Source of the DNA: Pseudobdellovibrionaceae bacterium
GTDB taxonomy: Bacteria > Bdellovibrionota > Bdellovibrionia > Bdellovibrionales > Bdellovibrionaceae
NCBI GenBank assembly: GCA_947449255.1
Contig: CANFQX010000005.1
Coordinates: 1 to 64,000, forward strand
Direction of reading: 5' to 3'
DNA: 64,000 bases
Every line of letters starts with the position of its first letter. Positions within the stretch are counted from its first letter, which is position 1. The notes under the pieces are model-generated. The model made no database searches. It was not told the origin of the DNA and saw only the letters and a program-made list of their open reading frames with translations. The position numbers were made by a program, and so were the translations under genes. Positions 33,038 through 41,924 of this stretch are shown here, piece by piece.

Positions 33038-34501
33038 ATGATCGCCATTTCTTACAACCAAAAAAAATGGGCCTTAGCCTCTGCACTTTTAGCTGTCTTA
33101 GGATTTAATGCCTCCTTCAAAACCCAAACCAAGAGTTTCGGCTCCTCTGACCTCTCTTCAACAACTGAAGCAAAAAAAACGCCCGAACTTGATGGAAAAA
33201 TTACGACCTCTATTGGGGAAGCAAATGTGCATTATGTAAAAAATGGCGAAAATGAAATTCTGGCCTTAGTCCCAAACGTCAACACGGAAGGAACTGCTTA
33301 CTGCGAAACCTGTGGGATCAAAGTTTATACCCTTGATTTGGCTTTCGAAAAGAATCAAGGAGATATTCAAAAACTAAACATAGCCCTTCTTAAGAAAATT
33401 GAAGCAGACACTCATCAGGACTCTCAAAAGTCAGCAATGCGCAGTAAAGATTCAGAAGTAGAAGAAACTCTGGATGACAAACTCGATGCTGAAATCGAAA
33501 AGCGTAAAACTCAAACCGAAAAGCGACTGGCTGTCTTAGAAAGAAAATGCAAAGGCGAACTCGAGGAAAGATCTAAATGCCTCTCAGAAGGGTTGACGGA
33601 CCTGCTTTCGCCTCCAAGTGCTGAAAAAAAATATGACAAGCAAATGATCCAAGCCTTTGTTAAGGGCAATATCATTCCGCAAATTAAAAATGACCTGAAT
33701 TCAACACTGAGAGGCTCAATTCTAGCCTTAAAAATTCAGTCTGCAGTCATGACAAACAGCTCTCCAGACATGGGCACAATCCAAGAATTTCAAAACATGG
33801 GTGGGCAAGAAGCTTTGAATCAAGCTTTCGCTAAAAGAAATTCAACCATGGATGTGATGTCACGATTTATCGAGACTGTTCCTGCACCTTTTGAAAACAC
33901 TCGCGGAGAGTTTATTGCCGGCCAAAAAGCGATTCTTCAGGATGAAGCGAATGGTATTCAGCAGATGCAAACTTACGCCACGATGAATCCAGGTCAACCT
34001 TCACAAATGAGCTCTGAAGCTTTAGCCAGAAATATTTTACTTGAAGACCTTAAATTAAAAATGGGCAGAAATGATCTGAATTCAATCAACTTGGCCGCCA
34101 GCAACCAAATGATAGGACACGATTTAGTCACTCAATACATTCAGTACATCAATAGGAATATCTTAGCCCCAACGGAAACTCCATCTGGGACAGTTGTTGG
34201 TGGTCAAAATCAAATTGGTTTAACTCCAAGCCAAGCCGTTTCAATGAATCCCTCAGGCGCCATCACAAACAACCAAGGTGTGCTAACAAATGGAATTTCC
34301 AATGAAGCCTTACTGGCGAGACTCAATGGCGGCCGAGGAGTCGTCGTTGGTCAACAGCCTCCTATGAACTTTCAACCCGCAACGATGTTTCAACCTGTAA
34401 ATTCCACGATGCCACAATCCATGTATGCACCCAATAATATGTCTAATAATGTGCCTTACGAAATCCCTGTAGGCCGTATTGACGGATCCAGAGGAAATTA
34501 A
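33038..34501 (+). CDS. Secreted coiled-coil protein of unknown function
   Basis: A 487-residue protein starting at an ATG preceded by AAAGGAGG. A signal peptide (about 24 residues, ALASALLAVLGFNA) leads to a mature chain with a short Cys pair (YCETCGIKVYT, about 89-93). Then come about 80 residues of Lys/Glu/Arg-rich coiled coil (LDAEIEKRKTQTEKRLAVLE) and a helical centre. The C-terminal 100 residues are rich in Asn, Gln, Pro, Met and Gly. The layout and CETC pair resemble the Gly/Met-rich protein at the left edge. I do not recognise a family. Confidence 0.7.
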   Translation: MIAISYNQKKWALASALLAVLGFNASFKTQTKSFGSSDLSSTTEAKKTPELDGKITTSIGEANVHYVKNGENEILALVPNVNTEGTAYCETCGIKVYTLDLAFEKNQGDIQKLNIALLKKIEADTHQDSQKSAMRSKDSEVEETLDDKLDAEIEKRKTQTEKRLAVLERKCKGELEERSKCLSEGLTDLLSPPSAEKKYDKQMIQAFVKGNIIPQIKNDLNSTLRGSILALKIQSAVMTNSSPDMGTIQEFQNMGGQEALNQAFAKRNSTMDVMSRFIETVPAPFENTRGEFIAGQKAILQDEANGIQQMQTYATMNPGQPSQMSSEALARNILLEDLKLKMGRNDLNSINLAASNQMIGHDLVTQYIQYINRNILAPTETPSGTVVGGQNQIGLTPSQAVSMNPSGAITNNQGVLTNGISNEALLARLNGGRGVVVGQQPPMNFQPATMFQPVNSTMPQSMYAPNNMSNNVPYEIPVGRIDGSRGN

Positions 34502-34507
34502 AAAAAA

Positions 34508-34535
34508 CGGGGCACAACATCTCTGCTGTGCCCCG
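34508..34535 (-). terminator. Terminator of the outer-membrane gene
   Basis: CGGGGCACA (34508-34516) and TGTGCCCCG (34527-34535) form a stem that on the minus strand is followed by seven T residues. It lies 70 bases after the stop of the barrel gene at 34609. Confidence 0.82.
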
Positions 34536-34608
34536 GAAGCAACTGACCACCAAAAAAAGTACTTAAATTAAGAAATCAAGCTGTCGTACAAAATGCTTCA
34601 AGTTGTAT

Positions 34609-36027
34609 TCAAAAGCTGATGGCGGCTTTACTTTCTAACCCATATGTAAATTCATTATTCAAATTGCCATTCGCTGAAGAATCAGTGCCATTTTTCCAAG
34701 CGGCACCCGGCATAAACAATCCAATTTGATTCACCCATTGAATGCGTTCACTTGGTTTATAGATAAGTTCTATGTCCCACTCAAAACCCAAATCTTTTTT
34801 TGCATCAATTGAATTTTTTTGAACATTCAATAACTGTGCATAAACCACAGTGTTTCTTAAATCCAATTTATCGCCAACACGATAGTTTGCTGATGGGGCT
34901 AGATAGACCGCATTGCTTAAACTTTCATCGTCGACTGAGTTTCCTGTATTTAAATTAGCTGTGTCTTTATTTACATTGGTCTGAAGAAAATCTGCTTTGC
35001 CCAAGCGATGATTGAACATCAACATGGCCACATTGTAGTTTCGATCAAAAGAAAAGCCACCATAACCAGATGAATTTGGATCATCACCTGATGCAAAACC
35101 CAATTTAAAATTCCAATCCCACTTAGATTGGGATTTTGGCAAATTCACCTCAGCGGCCAGTCCAAAACCATTCAGATTTACGTTTTCCCCTGCGCTAGTA
35201 ACAACACCGGTCTCACCCTGCAGAAAGTTGGCTTCAAATTTAAATTCAAAAGAATCAAAGCCTCGACCCAAAACGAAACTTGTCGTGGTCTCACTCAGAT
35301 TAGAACTGACAGTAGCACCGGCGCCTCCAAAGGCTGTAATCTGACTTGCTGAATAATCAAGTGCCGATGCAGATCCTTTTTTTTGCTCCATGAAAAAACC
35401 GATCAAAGATTTATTTTCATCGTTTTCATATTGGAACTGAAAGCCTGTTGTGCTGATCGTATTGCCTTGACCAAAATCTTGGGTGCGCTGCCGTCCAATC
35501 ATTGGAGTCATAAACCAATCACCCATAATAATTTTATAGGCAATCATTTCACGTGAATTGTACCAATGGTCGAATTGACCCTTTCCAGAATTGAACAATG
35601 CTCCAATTCCAAATTCCCAAGGCATGCGCCCGATCATCAACGAACCGTACTCTTGATTGAAAGTCAGATACAACTGGCTCACACCAAGAGCTAAGGGGCC
35701 TTGATTTTTTGAAACTACCGCAGAGGAATTGCTGTTAAATCCCCAAAAATCACCCAACTGAGAATTCACATAAGATGGGTTGTTGTAGTTTATGATATCA
35801 AAGCGAGTGGTTATATTCATACCATCTGCTGCTATGATTTTAGGACTTAAATATAAAAACTGCAGGCCGTAGGCTTTTCTATCTGCTGGAGTTCCTAAAG
35901 AAGGTCTATCCACCTCTGTCCACTCGGCACGATACAAACCAGTCCAATCAATTGACATGGCGCTTGCCGATGAAGATATCATCAGTAAAGCAAGTCCCAA
36001 AATTTGAATCCATTTAGCATTCATCAT
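34609..36027 (-). CDS. Outer-membrane beta-barrel protein (porin-like)
   Basis: A 472-residue protein with a signal peptide (ALLMISSSASAM). The mature chain consists of repeated amphipathic strands with aromatic girdles (SIDWTGLYRAEWTEV, LQFLYLSPKII, SQLYLTFNQEYGSLMIGRMP, WDWNFKLGFASGD) and ends in Phe (SKAAISF), the BAM signal. The pattern is like alginate-type or carbohydrate-type barrels, but substrate is unknown. It lies 10 bases downstream of the GroES-fusion gene on the same strand, so the two are probably co-transcribed. Its terminator follows. Confidence 0.75.
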   Translation of the reverse strand: MMNAKWIQILGLALLMISSSASAMSIDWTGLYRAEWTEVDRPSLGTPADRKAYGLQFLYLSPKIIAADGMNITTRFDIINYNNPSYVNSQLGDFWGFNSNSSAVVSKNQGPLALGVSQLYLTFNQEYGSLMIGRMPWEFGIGALFNSGKGQFDHWYNSREMIAYKIIMGDWFMTPMIGRQRTQDFGQGNTISTTGFQFQYENDENKSLIGFFMEQKKGSASALDYSASQITAFGGAGATVSSNLSETTTSFVLGRGFDSFEFKFEANFLQGETGVVTSAGENVNLNGFGLAAEVNLPKSQSKWDWNFKLGFASGDDPNSSGYGGFSFDRNYNVAMLMFNHRLGKADFLQTNVNKDTANLNTGNSVDDESLSNAVYLAPSANYRVGDKLDLRNTVVYAQLLNVQKNSIDAKKDLGFEWDIELIYKPSERIQWVNQIGLFMPGAAWKNGTDSSANGNLNNEFTYGLESKAAISF

Positions 36028-36037
36028 TCGCTATCCT

Positions 36038-36718
36038 TTATTTTGAGACAACGCCCATGACATCGCTTTCGCGAAGAATCACAAGGTCTTCATTTTGAAT
36101 TTTAATTTTTGAACCTGCGTACTCAGGAAAAACGATTTTATCGCCAACTTTAACATCCATGGGGCGTAAATGTCCCTTTTTAGTAAAGTGGCCTCGTCCA
36201 ACAGCTACAACCATCCCCTGCAAATTGCCCGAAGATTCAGTCACTGTATCTGGAATATAAAGTCCACCCGGCGTCATTTTTTCTGCACTCGACACTTGCA
36301 CAATCAAGCGATCATCAAGTGGAGTTGCAATTTTAGTGAGGTCTAATTTTTTGGCATCAGGTGTTTGTTTCAAAAGATGCTGCGGAACAACTGGCAATTT
36401 ATTTTTAGCTGGCATCTGTTTTTTTGCCATTGGCTTTTTAATTGAAGCTGTTTTTGCAGATTTATTTTTTTTTGATGAGCTAGCAACTGCTGCTTTTTTA
36501 ATAGTTTTTGGTGCTACAGCTTTTTTTGAAGTCTGTGACTGCTTTTTCTGGCTCACTTTAGAAGTTTTCTTTAACGGAGCCTTCGTAGCAACCTTTGCTG
36601 TCACTTTTTTAGGAGCTGCCTTTTTTGAATTTACTTTTTTTGAAGTTGTCGCCTTTTTTACGGCTTTCGATGGAGAATTTTTTTTGGTTTGCTTTGTAGA
36701 AGTTTTCTTCTTTGCCAC
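36038..36718 (-). CDS. Lys-rich histone-like tail fused to a GroES domain
   Basis: A 226-residue two-part protein starting at GTG with GGAAAGGAAA upstream. Residues 1-106 are almost only Lys, Ala, Ser, Thr, Pro and Val, with KKAAPKKVTAK-type repeats as in histone H1-like or AlgP tails. Residues 131-225 are a full Cpn10 fold: ATPLDDRLIVQVSSAEKM, TPGGLYIPDTVTESSG (mobile loop, LYI as the hydrophobic GroEL-contact triplet), a roof loop GRGHFTKKGHLRP and VKVGDKIVFPEYAGSKIKI, ending in LRESDVMGV. A normal GroES has about 95 residues. No groEL gene lies nearby. It is divergent from the PBP gene and precedes the porin-like gene by 10 bases. Role unknown; DNA or RNA binding by the tail is inferred. 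Confidence 0.82.
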   Translation of the reverse strand: MAKKKTSTKQTKKNSPSKAVKKATTSKKVNSKKAAPKKVTAKVATKAPLKKTSKVSQKKQSQTSKKAVAPKTIKKAAVASSSKKNKSAKTASIKKPMAKKQMPAKNKLPVVPQHLLKQTPDAKKLDLTKIATPLDDRLIVQVSSAEKMTPGGLYIPDTVTESSGNLQGMVVAVGRGHFTKKGHLRPMDVKVGDKIVFPEYAGSKIKIQNEDLVILRESDVMGVVSK

Positions 36719-36765
36719 AAAGTTTCCTTTCCGTGAAATGATTTATTTAATCTAGCGATGCTAAT

Positions 36766-36794
36766 TTGCTAAAGACAGAATTTCGTACTATTGT
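36766..36794 (+). promoter_or_regulatory. Promoter of the PBP gene, probably leaderless
   Basis: TTGCTA (36766-36771), a 17-base spacer and TATTGT (36789-36794). The expected transcription start falls at about 36801-36802, the position of an in-frame ATG. A longer frame would begin at the TTG that is the -35 box, which argues against it. Confidence 0.45.
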
Positions 36795-36801
36795 ACTATT
36801 C

Positions 36802-39153
36802 ATGTTGCGACCACGATTAAAGACTATTTTATTTTGTTTTACAATCTTTCTGACGCTTGTGATCATCACGGGCTTCGGATTAGTAGCCTCATCTTATTTT
36901 TCATTAGAAAAAGAGATGACACAAAAAATTGAATCTAAAAAATTTCTTATCCCTACGGAATACTATGCAGCCCCTGCAAGCTATTCCCTAAGAATGGTTG
37001 TCAATATTGCGGAGCTCGAAGGTCAATTTTTAAAACAATCCTACCGACGGCGCACTTCGGACCAAAGATTACTCCCCGGGGATTATTTCATAGGCAACCA
37101 CGATGAATGCATCTCTCGATTACAAATCAAATTATCTGATGATCAGGGATTTTGTTTTGGCTGGATCAATAAAGATGTTGAGTCCTTAGCCGCCGACAGC
37201 GCCATTCAAGTTGTTGTATTTCAGAACGCACAGCAAGGCCCATTGCAAGACAGCAACAAATTAAGTTCCAACAATCGACTCATCACAATGATTTTAAAAG
37301 GCGCCCCTTTTCATGAAGTGCCTGAAGCAGTAGGAGACGCCCCACTGATTGCCCAATTTATAGGCAATGAGCCGCTAATGCAAAAAACTGTTTCCTTGGG
37401 TGATATACCACCGGTTTGTTCAAATGCAATTATGTCCATCGAAGATGCCCAGTTCCTTAAGCACGGCGGTGTCAGCTACAAAGGGATTTTTAGGGCCCTG
37501 ATAAAAAATCTAACTCATGGAAAATCAGCGCAAGGCGGCAGCACGATCACTCAGCAATTGGTGAAAAATTATTTTTTGACCAGTGAAAAGACCTTGAAAC
37601 GAAAATACAATGAATTTGTGATGTCGCTTTTGCTTGAATCCCGTTTTAGTAAAGACGAAATCCTAGAGACCTATTTGAATATTATTTATATGGGACAAAG
37701 TGGAGCTTTCCAAGTCCGCGGCTACGGCGCGGCTTCCCAGTATTATTTTAATAAGGATTTACAATCCCTGAAACTCAGTGAGTGTGCCCTTTTGGCCGCC
37801 ATTGTAAACAGCCCTGGCCTCTACAATCCCTTTAAAAAGCCCATCAACGCAAGAAATCGACGGCATTTGGTTCTCGAAAAAATGCAAGAACTGCAATTCA
37901 TAACCAAAGACCAAGCGATGCTTGCGAACCAAGATCCCTTACCTAGTGCTCCGACACTGATGGCTGTCGAAACCTCGCCCTACTATCTTGATGCAGTTAG
38001 AAAACAGCTGGGCTCTTTGAATATTTCTCCGGAGGGACTCAAAATTTATACGGCACTTGATTTGCAATCACAGCAGTTCGCTCAAGAGGCCTTGAAAAAT
38101 CATCTTGAGAATCTGGAAGAAAACAATAAGCATATAAAGAGTCTTAAATCGAAGGGTCAAACACTGGAGGGCAGCGTTCTCTTAGGGGATAATAGAACCG
38201 GTCTGATCAGCGTCGCAGTTGGAGGACGCAATTATCGAATGACTCAATTCAATCGTGCCATTGATGGACATCGCCAGATTGGCTCAATCATGAAACCCTT
38301 TGTCTATTTGGCAGCATTAAAATCTCAGACCCCAGAGGGAAAACCCTACCTTCCGACCACCTTACTGAAAGACATCAAATTCACAATTAAGTACGAAGGT
38401 CAGTCGTGGACCCCAGATAATTATGGAAATCAATACTTTGGAACGGTCCCCATGTTCTTTGCTTTAAAAAACTCTTTGAATGCAGCGACGGCGAGCCTTG
38501 GCCTTGCTGTAGGATTGCAAAAAATCGCCGATACGGCCCACAATCTAGGACTCGAATCTGAATTGAAACCCTTGCCTTCGCTGACTTTGGGAGCTTTCGA
38601 AATGTACCCCAAGGAAGTCTTGCAAAGCTATATGAGCCTTGCTTCTTTTGGATTAAAAAAGAAAAATTCATTCATCAGAAAAGTGACAAATTTAAATAAC
38701 GATGTGATTTTCCAGCACCAGCTAAACCCAGAACAAAGCGAAGATCCTGCCCTGATAGCAAGCCTTGTCAGCATGATGAAACAAACAGTCCTCTCGGGCA
38801 CGGCAAGGTCCATTCAACAGAGTGGATTCTTAAACCCTGCCGCAGGAAAAACCGGAACAACAAGTGACAATAAAGACGCCTGGTTTGCTGGCTTTACTCC
38901 TTATTTAACGGCCGTTGTTTGGGTTGGATATGACAATAATCTTTCACATCATTTAACTGGCGCCAATGGACCACTTCCCATCTGGATCAACCTTATGAAA
39001 AAGGTAGGCAACCAATATCCAGCAGATGATTTTTCGTGGCCTGAAAATACTGAAAAAATAACCCTGGATGAATCTGCCCTACAAGCTCTTGGAGCCATCA
39101 GAGGACCTCAAGATCCAAAATCTGTTGAGCTGGTGATCAAGAAAAATCATTGA
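36802..39153 (+). CDS. Class A penicillin-binding protein (PBP1b-like)
   Basis: A bifunctional peptidoglycan synthase of about 783 residues from the ATG at 36802. One membrane segment (LFCFTIFLTLVIITGFGL) is followed by a region resembling UB2H. The glycosyltransferase (GT51) domain has SIEDAQFLKHGGVSYKGIFR and GGSTITQQLVKNYFL. The transpeptidase has SxxK (GSIMKPFVYL), SxN (KNSLNAATASLG) and KTG (AAGKTGTTSDNKDAWFAGF). All catalytic motifs are intact. No lipoprotein activator is seen nearby. The alternative TTG start would add 12 residues. Confidence 0.9.
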   Translation: MLRPRLKTILFCFTIFLTLVIITGFGLVASSYFSLEKEMTQKIESKKFLIPTEYYAAPASYSLRMVVNIAELEGQFLKQSYRRRTSDQRLLPGDYFIGNHDECISRLQIKLSDDQGFCFGWINKDVESLAADSAIQVVVFQNAQQGPLQDSNKLSSNNRLITMILKGAPFHEVPEAVGDAPLIAQFIGNEPLMQKTVSLGDIPPVCSNAIMSIEDAQFLKHGGVSYKGIFRALIKNLTHGKSAQGGSTITQQLVKNYFLTSEKTLKRKYNEFVMSLLLESRFSKDEILETYLNIIYMGQSGAFQVRGYGAASQYYFNKDLQSLKLSECALLAAIVNSPGLYNPFKKPINARNRRHLVLEKMQELQFITKDQAMLANQDPLPSAPTLMAVETSPYYLDAVRKQLGSLNISPEGLKIYTALDLQSQQFAQEALKNHLENLEENNKHIKSLKSKGQTLEGSVLLGDNRTGLISVAVGGRNYRMTQFNRAIDGHRQIGSIMKPFVYLAALKSQTPEGKPYLPTTLLKDIKFTIKYEGQSWTPDNYGNQYFGTVPMFFALKNSLNAATASLGLAVGLQKIADTAHNLGLESELKPLPSLTLGAFEMYPKEVLQSYMSLASFGLKKKNSFIRKVTNLNNDVIFQHQLNPEQSEDPALIASLVSMMKQTVLSGTARSIQQSGFLNPAAGKTGTTSDNKDAWFAGFTPYLTAVVWVGYDNNLSHHLTGANGPLPIWINLMKKVGNQYPADDFSWPENTEKITLDESALQALGAIRGPQDPKSVELVIKKNH

Positions 39154-39165
39154 CTGGAAAAAAAA

Positions 39166-40161
39166 TTAGAGTTTAATCTCAAGGCCTTCGCGGGCAAAAG
39201 ACCATTGAAGATGGTCTGAGTGTTGGCTCTCGGTATTTGGCGTGCAGTCCGCTGAATCTTTTTTCAAGGCTTCAAAATATTCAGCCGTCTGCCGCTGCAG
39301 ATCCATCAAATTCTCGATGCGAGCGCCCGGATCGTGATGGGTGAAAATAATATTTTTAATTTTTTCTCGCAACGCGATCTCTAGCCCTACTTGGGCGGCA
39401 CTGTGCCCCCAGTTCGCTTTTTCTGCAAGCTCAGGTAAAGTGTATTGAGCATCAAAATACATCAGGTCAACATTTTGATAGAGCGGCAGATCCTCACCCA
39501 TCTCCTCGGGTGAAACCCGGGTAGCCTCGGTATCCACGCAGTGGGCATAGGCTTTGCCATTGGCCTCGATTTTATATCCCCAGCAAGCATCGGGATGATC
39601 TAAAAGATAAGGTGTCACAGTGAAATCGTTAATCACAAATGCTTTGCGTGGCTCCAAAACATGAAAATGTATGTGTGACTTTAATTCTTCAAAAGGCACT
39701 GGAAAATAGGGCTTAGAAAAAATACCGCGTATTAATTTTTCTAAATCCTTTTGAACTGCATAGTAATGAATTTCAACTCCTGGAATAAAATGGGGAGTAA
39801 AAAATGGCAATCCAATGACGTGATCCCAATGAAAATGAGTCATTAATATATGAAAGGGCCCTTTAACACGTCCAGAGGTCCCCATCATAATAGATTCGCT
39901 CAGATTTCGAATACCGCTTCCACCATCAATTATTATTTGCGATTTCCCGCTCTTCACTTCAACACAAGTTGTTGCTGTTCCGAAACCACCAATTGTTGAC
40001 TCATCGACGGTGGCCATAAATTTGGAAAATTGTGAGGGTTCACGATACCCCGACGCGAAGAAGTTTCGAATAACTCCTTCGATATGATAGATCCATTCAT
40101 TTGGTGTTGGGGCTGATGGAAGAGAACCTCTCACCCCCCAAAACTTGACTGTAAATGACAT
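39166..40161 (-). CDS. Metallo-beta-lactamase-fold hydrolase
   Basis: About 331 residues. After VKFWGVRGSLP comes the metal motif THFHWDHVIG (HxHxDH), then LLDHPDAC, DLMYFDAQYT and IFTHHDPG, the usual order of zinc ligands. The start with VKFWGVRGS resembles RNase Z-like and phosphodiesterase-type members rather than beta-lactamases. A longer start nine codons upstream exists, but MSFTVKFWG fits family alignments and lies near an AGGG. It is convergent with the PBP gene. Substrate unknown: a cyclic nucleotide or an RNA are options. Confidence 0.75.
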   Translation of the reverse strand: MSFTVKFWGVRGSLPSAPTPNEWIYHIEGVIRNFFASGYREPSQFSKFMATVDESTIGGFGTATTCVEVKSGKSQIIIDGGSGIRNLSESIMMGTSGRVKGPFHILMTHFHWDHVIGLPFFTPHFIPGVEIHYYAVQKDLEKLIRGIFSKPYFPVPFEELKSHIHFHVLEPRKAFVINDFTVTPYLLDHPDACWGYKIEANGKAYAHCVDTEATRVSPEEMGEDLPLYQNVDLMYFDAQYTLPELAEKANWGHSAAQVGLEIALREKIKNIIFTHHDPGARIENLMDLQRQTAEYFEALKKDSADCTPNTESQHSDHLQWSFAREGLEIKL

Positions 40162-40434
40162 ATAAAAAGGGTTCCCTAAGTCTTCCATCGAGGCAAATTA
40201 ATATTGCCCAGTCCTCATGAATCTGGACAGATATCGGGACAGATATCTTGACCAACATCTTGATTTTAGCAGCACAAAAGCCCCACCCCATTCAGTCCCC
40301 TTCGAAGTGCTATCTTTTTGACAATCTGGAATTAGTTTCAATATGGCCCCGAAAAGCGCACAAAGGAAGTTGTTTTTAATTACATAACTGTATGATTATT
40401 AGAGGTTTTTATAAAACAATAAATATCTCTAGTT

Positions 40435-41832
40435 GTGGTATACCAATTGCACTTAACAAGTCTGGTGGAAATAAAGAGACAAAATGACATCATAGGATTC
40501 AAGTGGGGGCAGCAAGCTCCAGTGGCTTTCCATTGCCGAAACTTAGAAGTTGCTGAAATTTCAGAAGACCTCTGGAATGAACTTGGCAACTCAAGCTCTG
40601 AAATTCAGTCTGTCACGAATTCAGAGGCGCTGACATCACTCAATGAGTGGAATAATGAAATCAATTCTGAGGTTCAGTCTGGTCACCTCAATTTTGGCAT
40701 TCGCACACTAACAATCAATGTGACTCAAATATGCAACCTAATGTGCACTTATTGCGCAGCTGGAGGGGATGGGACTTATGGAGCTCCCGAAGTCAAAATT
40801 TCAGTTGAAAAGACCCTTCCACAACTCAAATACTTTTTGGACCAAGCGCCTTCAAATCAAAGTTTCAAAATTATTTTCCTAGGTGGAGAGCCTCTGCTTT
40901 ATCCTGAGGGAATTCGAGCCCTAGGGAATTATGTTCGTTCCTATTTATTAACTTCTGCTGCTGCAAAAAACATCACTCCCCTGTTTGGCATCGTCACCAA
41001 TGGGACCTTGCTGAATGATGAAAATATCGAACTTTTAAAATCGCTCAAATGCCACGTTACCGTCAGTCTTGATGGCCCTCCGGAAATAAATGATGTGGCT
41101 CGCCCTCTCAAGAATGGCAAGGGCAGCACAACACTAGCCCTTCAGGGAATTAGAAAGCTTTTTGAGAACAAAGCAGACCTGGGTTCTATTGTTCTTCATG
41201 GTGTTTTTAATTCAGACAATATGAATCAGTTAGCCACCTACGAGTTCTATCGTCAATTTCCCGCGGATAAATTTGAATTCACTTACAGTGTTATGGATCA
41301 AAGTGATCTGCCAGATAAATTGGGCGATCAAAGCAGTCAAAATTTTTCCGATCAAATGCATTCACTTGCTGAAAAAGCATACTCGGAGTCTGGCGAGTCA
41401 GGTCTTCGGCAGATTGGTTTTTTTGACAACATATTTTCTGCCCTGGATGAACAGCGTAGAACAGAAAACTTTTGTGGTGCAGGAAAGTCCTTCCTTGTTG
41501 TGGATGCAAAAAATAAAATTTTCACGTGCCCTTGGGACGTTGGCCAGAAGGAGGAACAGATTGGAAATAACATTTTCGAAAATCCTCAAGAAGCTCTAAA
41601 AAACTATTCAAAACCCTTGTTAGAATTGAACAATTGCCAAACCTGTTGGGCCCGATATCTGTGTGGTGGGGGTTGTATGTTCATTCATAAAAAAGCCACA
41701 GGATCTAAAAACACTAAAAGTCCCGAATTCTGTCAGCGCATGCAAAGCTTACTGATGACAAGCATCCTTTTTTATAAAAAATGTAGAACTCAAGATGAAA
41801 GGACCTACCATGAAGAATCAAAAGCACATTAA
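40435..41832 (+). CDS. Radical SAM/SPASM peptide-modifying enzyme
   Basis: A 465-residue enzyme. An N-terminal segment of about 90 residues (VAFHCRNLEVAEISEDLWNE) resembles the PqqD-like region of RiPP maturases. The radical SAM core has C100-C104-C107 (QICNLMCTYCA) and a SAM motif GGEP (150-153). The C-terminus is a full SPASM domain with C347, C365, C401, C404, C410, C414 and C433 (CQTCWARYLCGGGC), which binds two more clusters. The start is a GTG without a good ribosome site; TATGAT at 40391-40396 could be a -10 box. Its 3' end overlaps a 32-codon peptide gene by 23 bases. The closest known groups are anaerobic sulfatase maturases and QhpD/ranthipeptide-type enzymes; which one cannot be settled by eye. 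Confidence 0.82.
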   Translation: MVYQLHLTSLVEIKRQNDIIGFKWGQQAPVAFHCRNLEVAEISEDLWNELGNSSSEIQSVTNSEALTSLNEWNNEINSEVQSGHLNFGIRTLTINVTQICNLMCTYCAAGGDGTYGAPEVKISVEKTLPQLKYFLDQAPSNQSFKIIFLGGEPLLYPEGIRALGNYVRSYLLTSAAAKNITPLFGIVTNGTLLNDENIELLKSLKCHVTVSLDGPPEINDVARPLKNGKGSTTLALQGIRKLFENKADLGSIVLHGVFNSDNMNQLATYEFYRQFPADKFEFTYSVMDQSDLPDKLGDQSSQNFSDQMHSLAEKAYSESGESGLRQIGFFDNIFSALDEQRRTENFCGAGKSFLVVDAKNKIFTCPWDVGQKEEQIGNNIFENPQEALKNYSKPLLELNNCQTCWARYLCGGGCMFIHKKATGSKNTKSPEFCQRMQSLLMTSILFYKKCRTQDERTYHEESKAH

Positions 41833-41908
41833 AAAAGTCAAACCTTTGAAAGCGAGCAAACCTCTCGAAGAGCGCCCTAGCGCTAACGAATGTGTCCCGA
41901 TGAAATAG
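41810..41908 (+). CDS. 32-residue basic peptide, candidate RiPP precursor
   Basis: ATG at 41810 to TAG at 41908, with AAAGGA 7 bases ahead. It begins inside the last codons of the radical SAM gene and ends 16 bases before the sensor kinase ATG. The peptide has seven Lys in its first 17 residues and ends ANECVPMK with one Cys (C28). The tail C-V-P-M-K resembles the C-x-P-x-R motif in which anaerobic sulfatase maturases oxidise Cys to formylglycine, with Lys in place of Arg. No signal peptide and no adjacent exporter are seen. It is short, so it could be a chance frame; tight packing and ribosome site argue for it. Confidence 0.6.
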   Translation: MKNQKHIKKVKPLKASKPLEERPSANECVPMK

Positions 41909-41924
41909 TTCTTAAAAGGATTTT

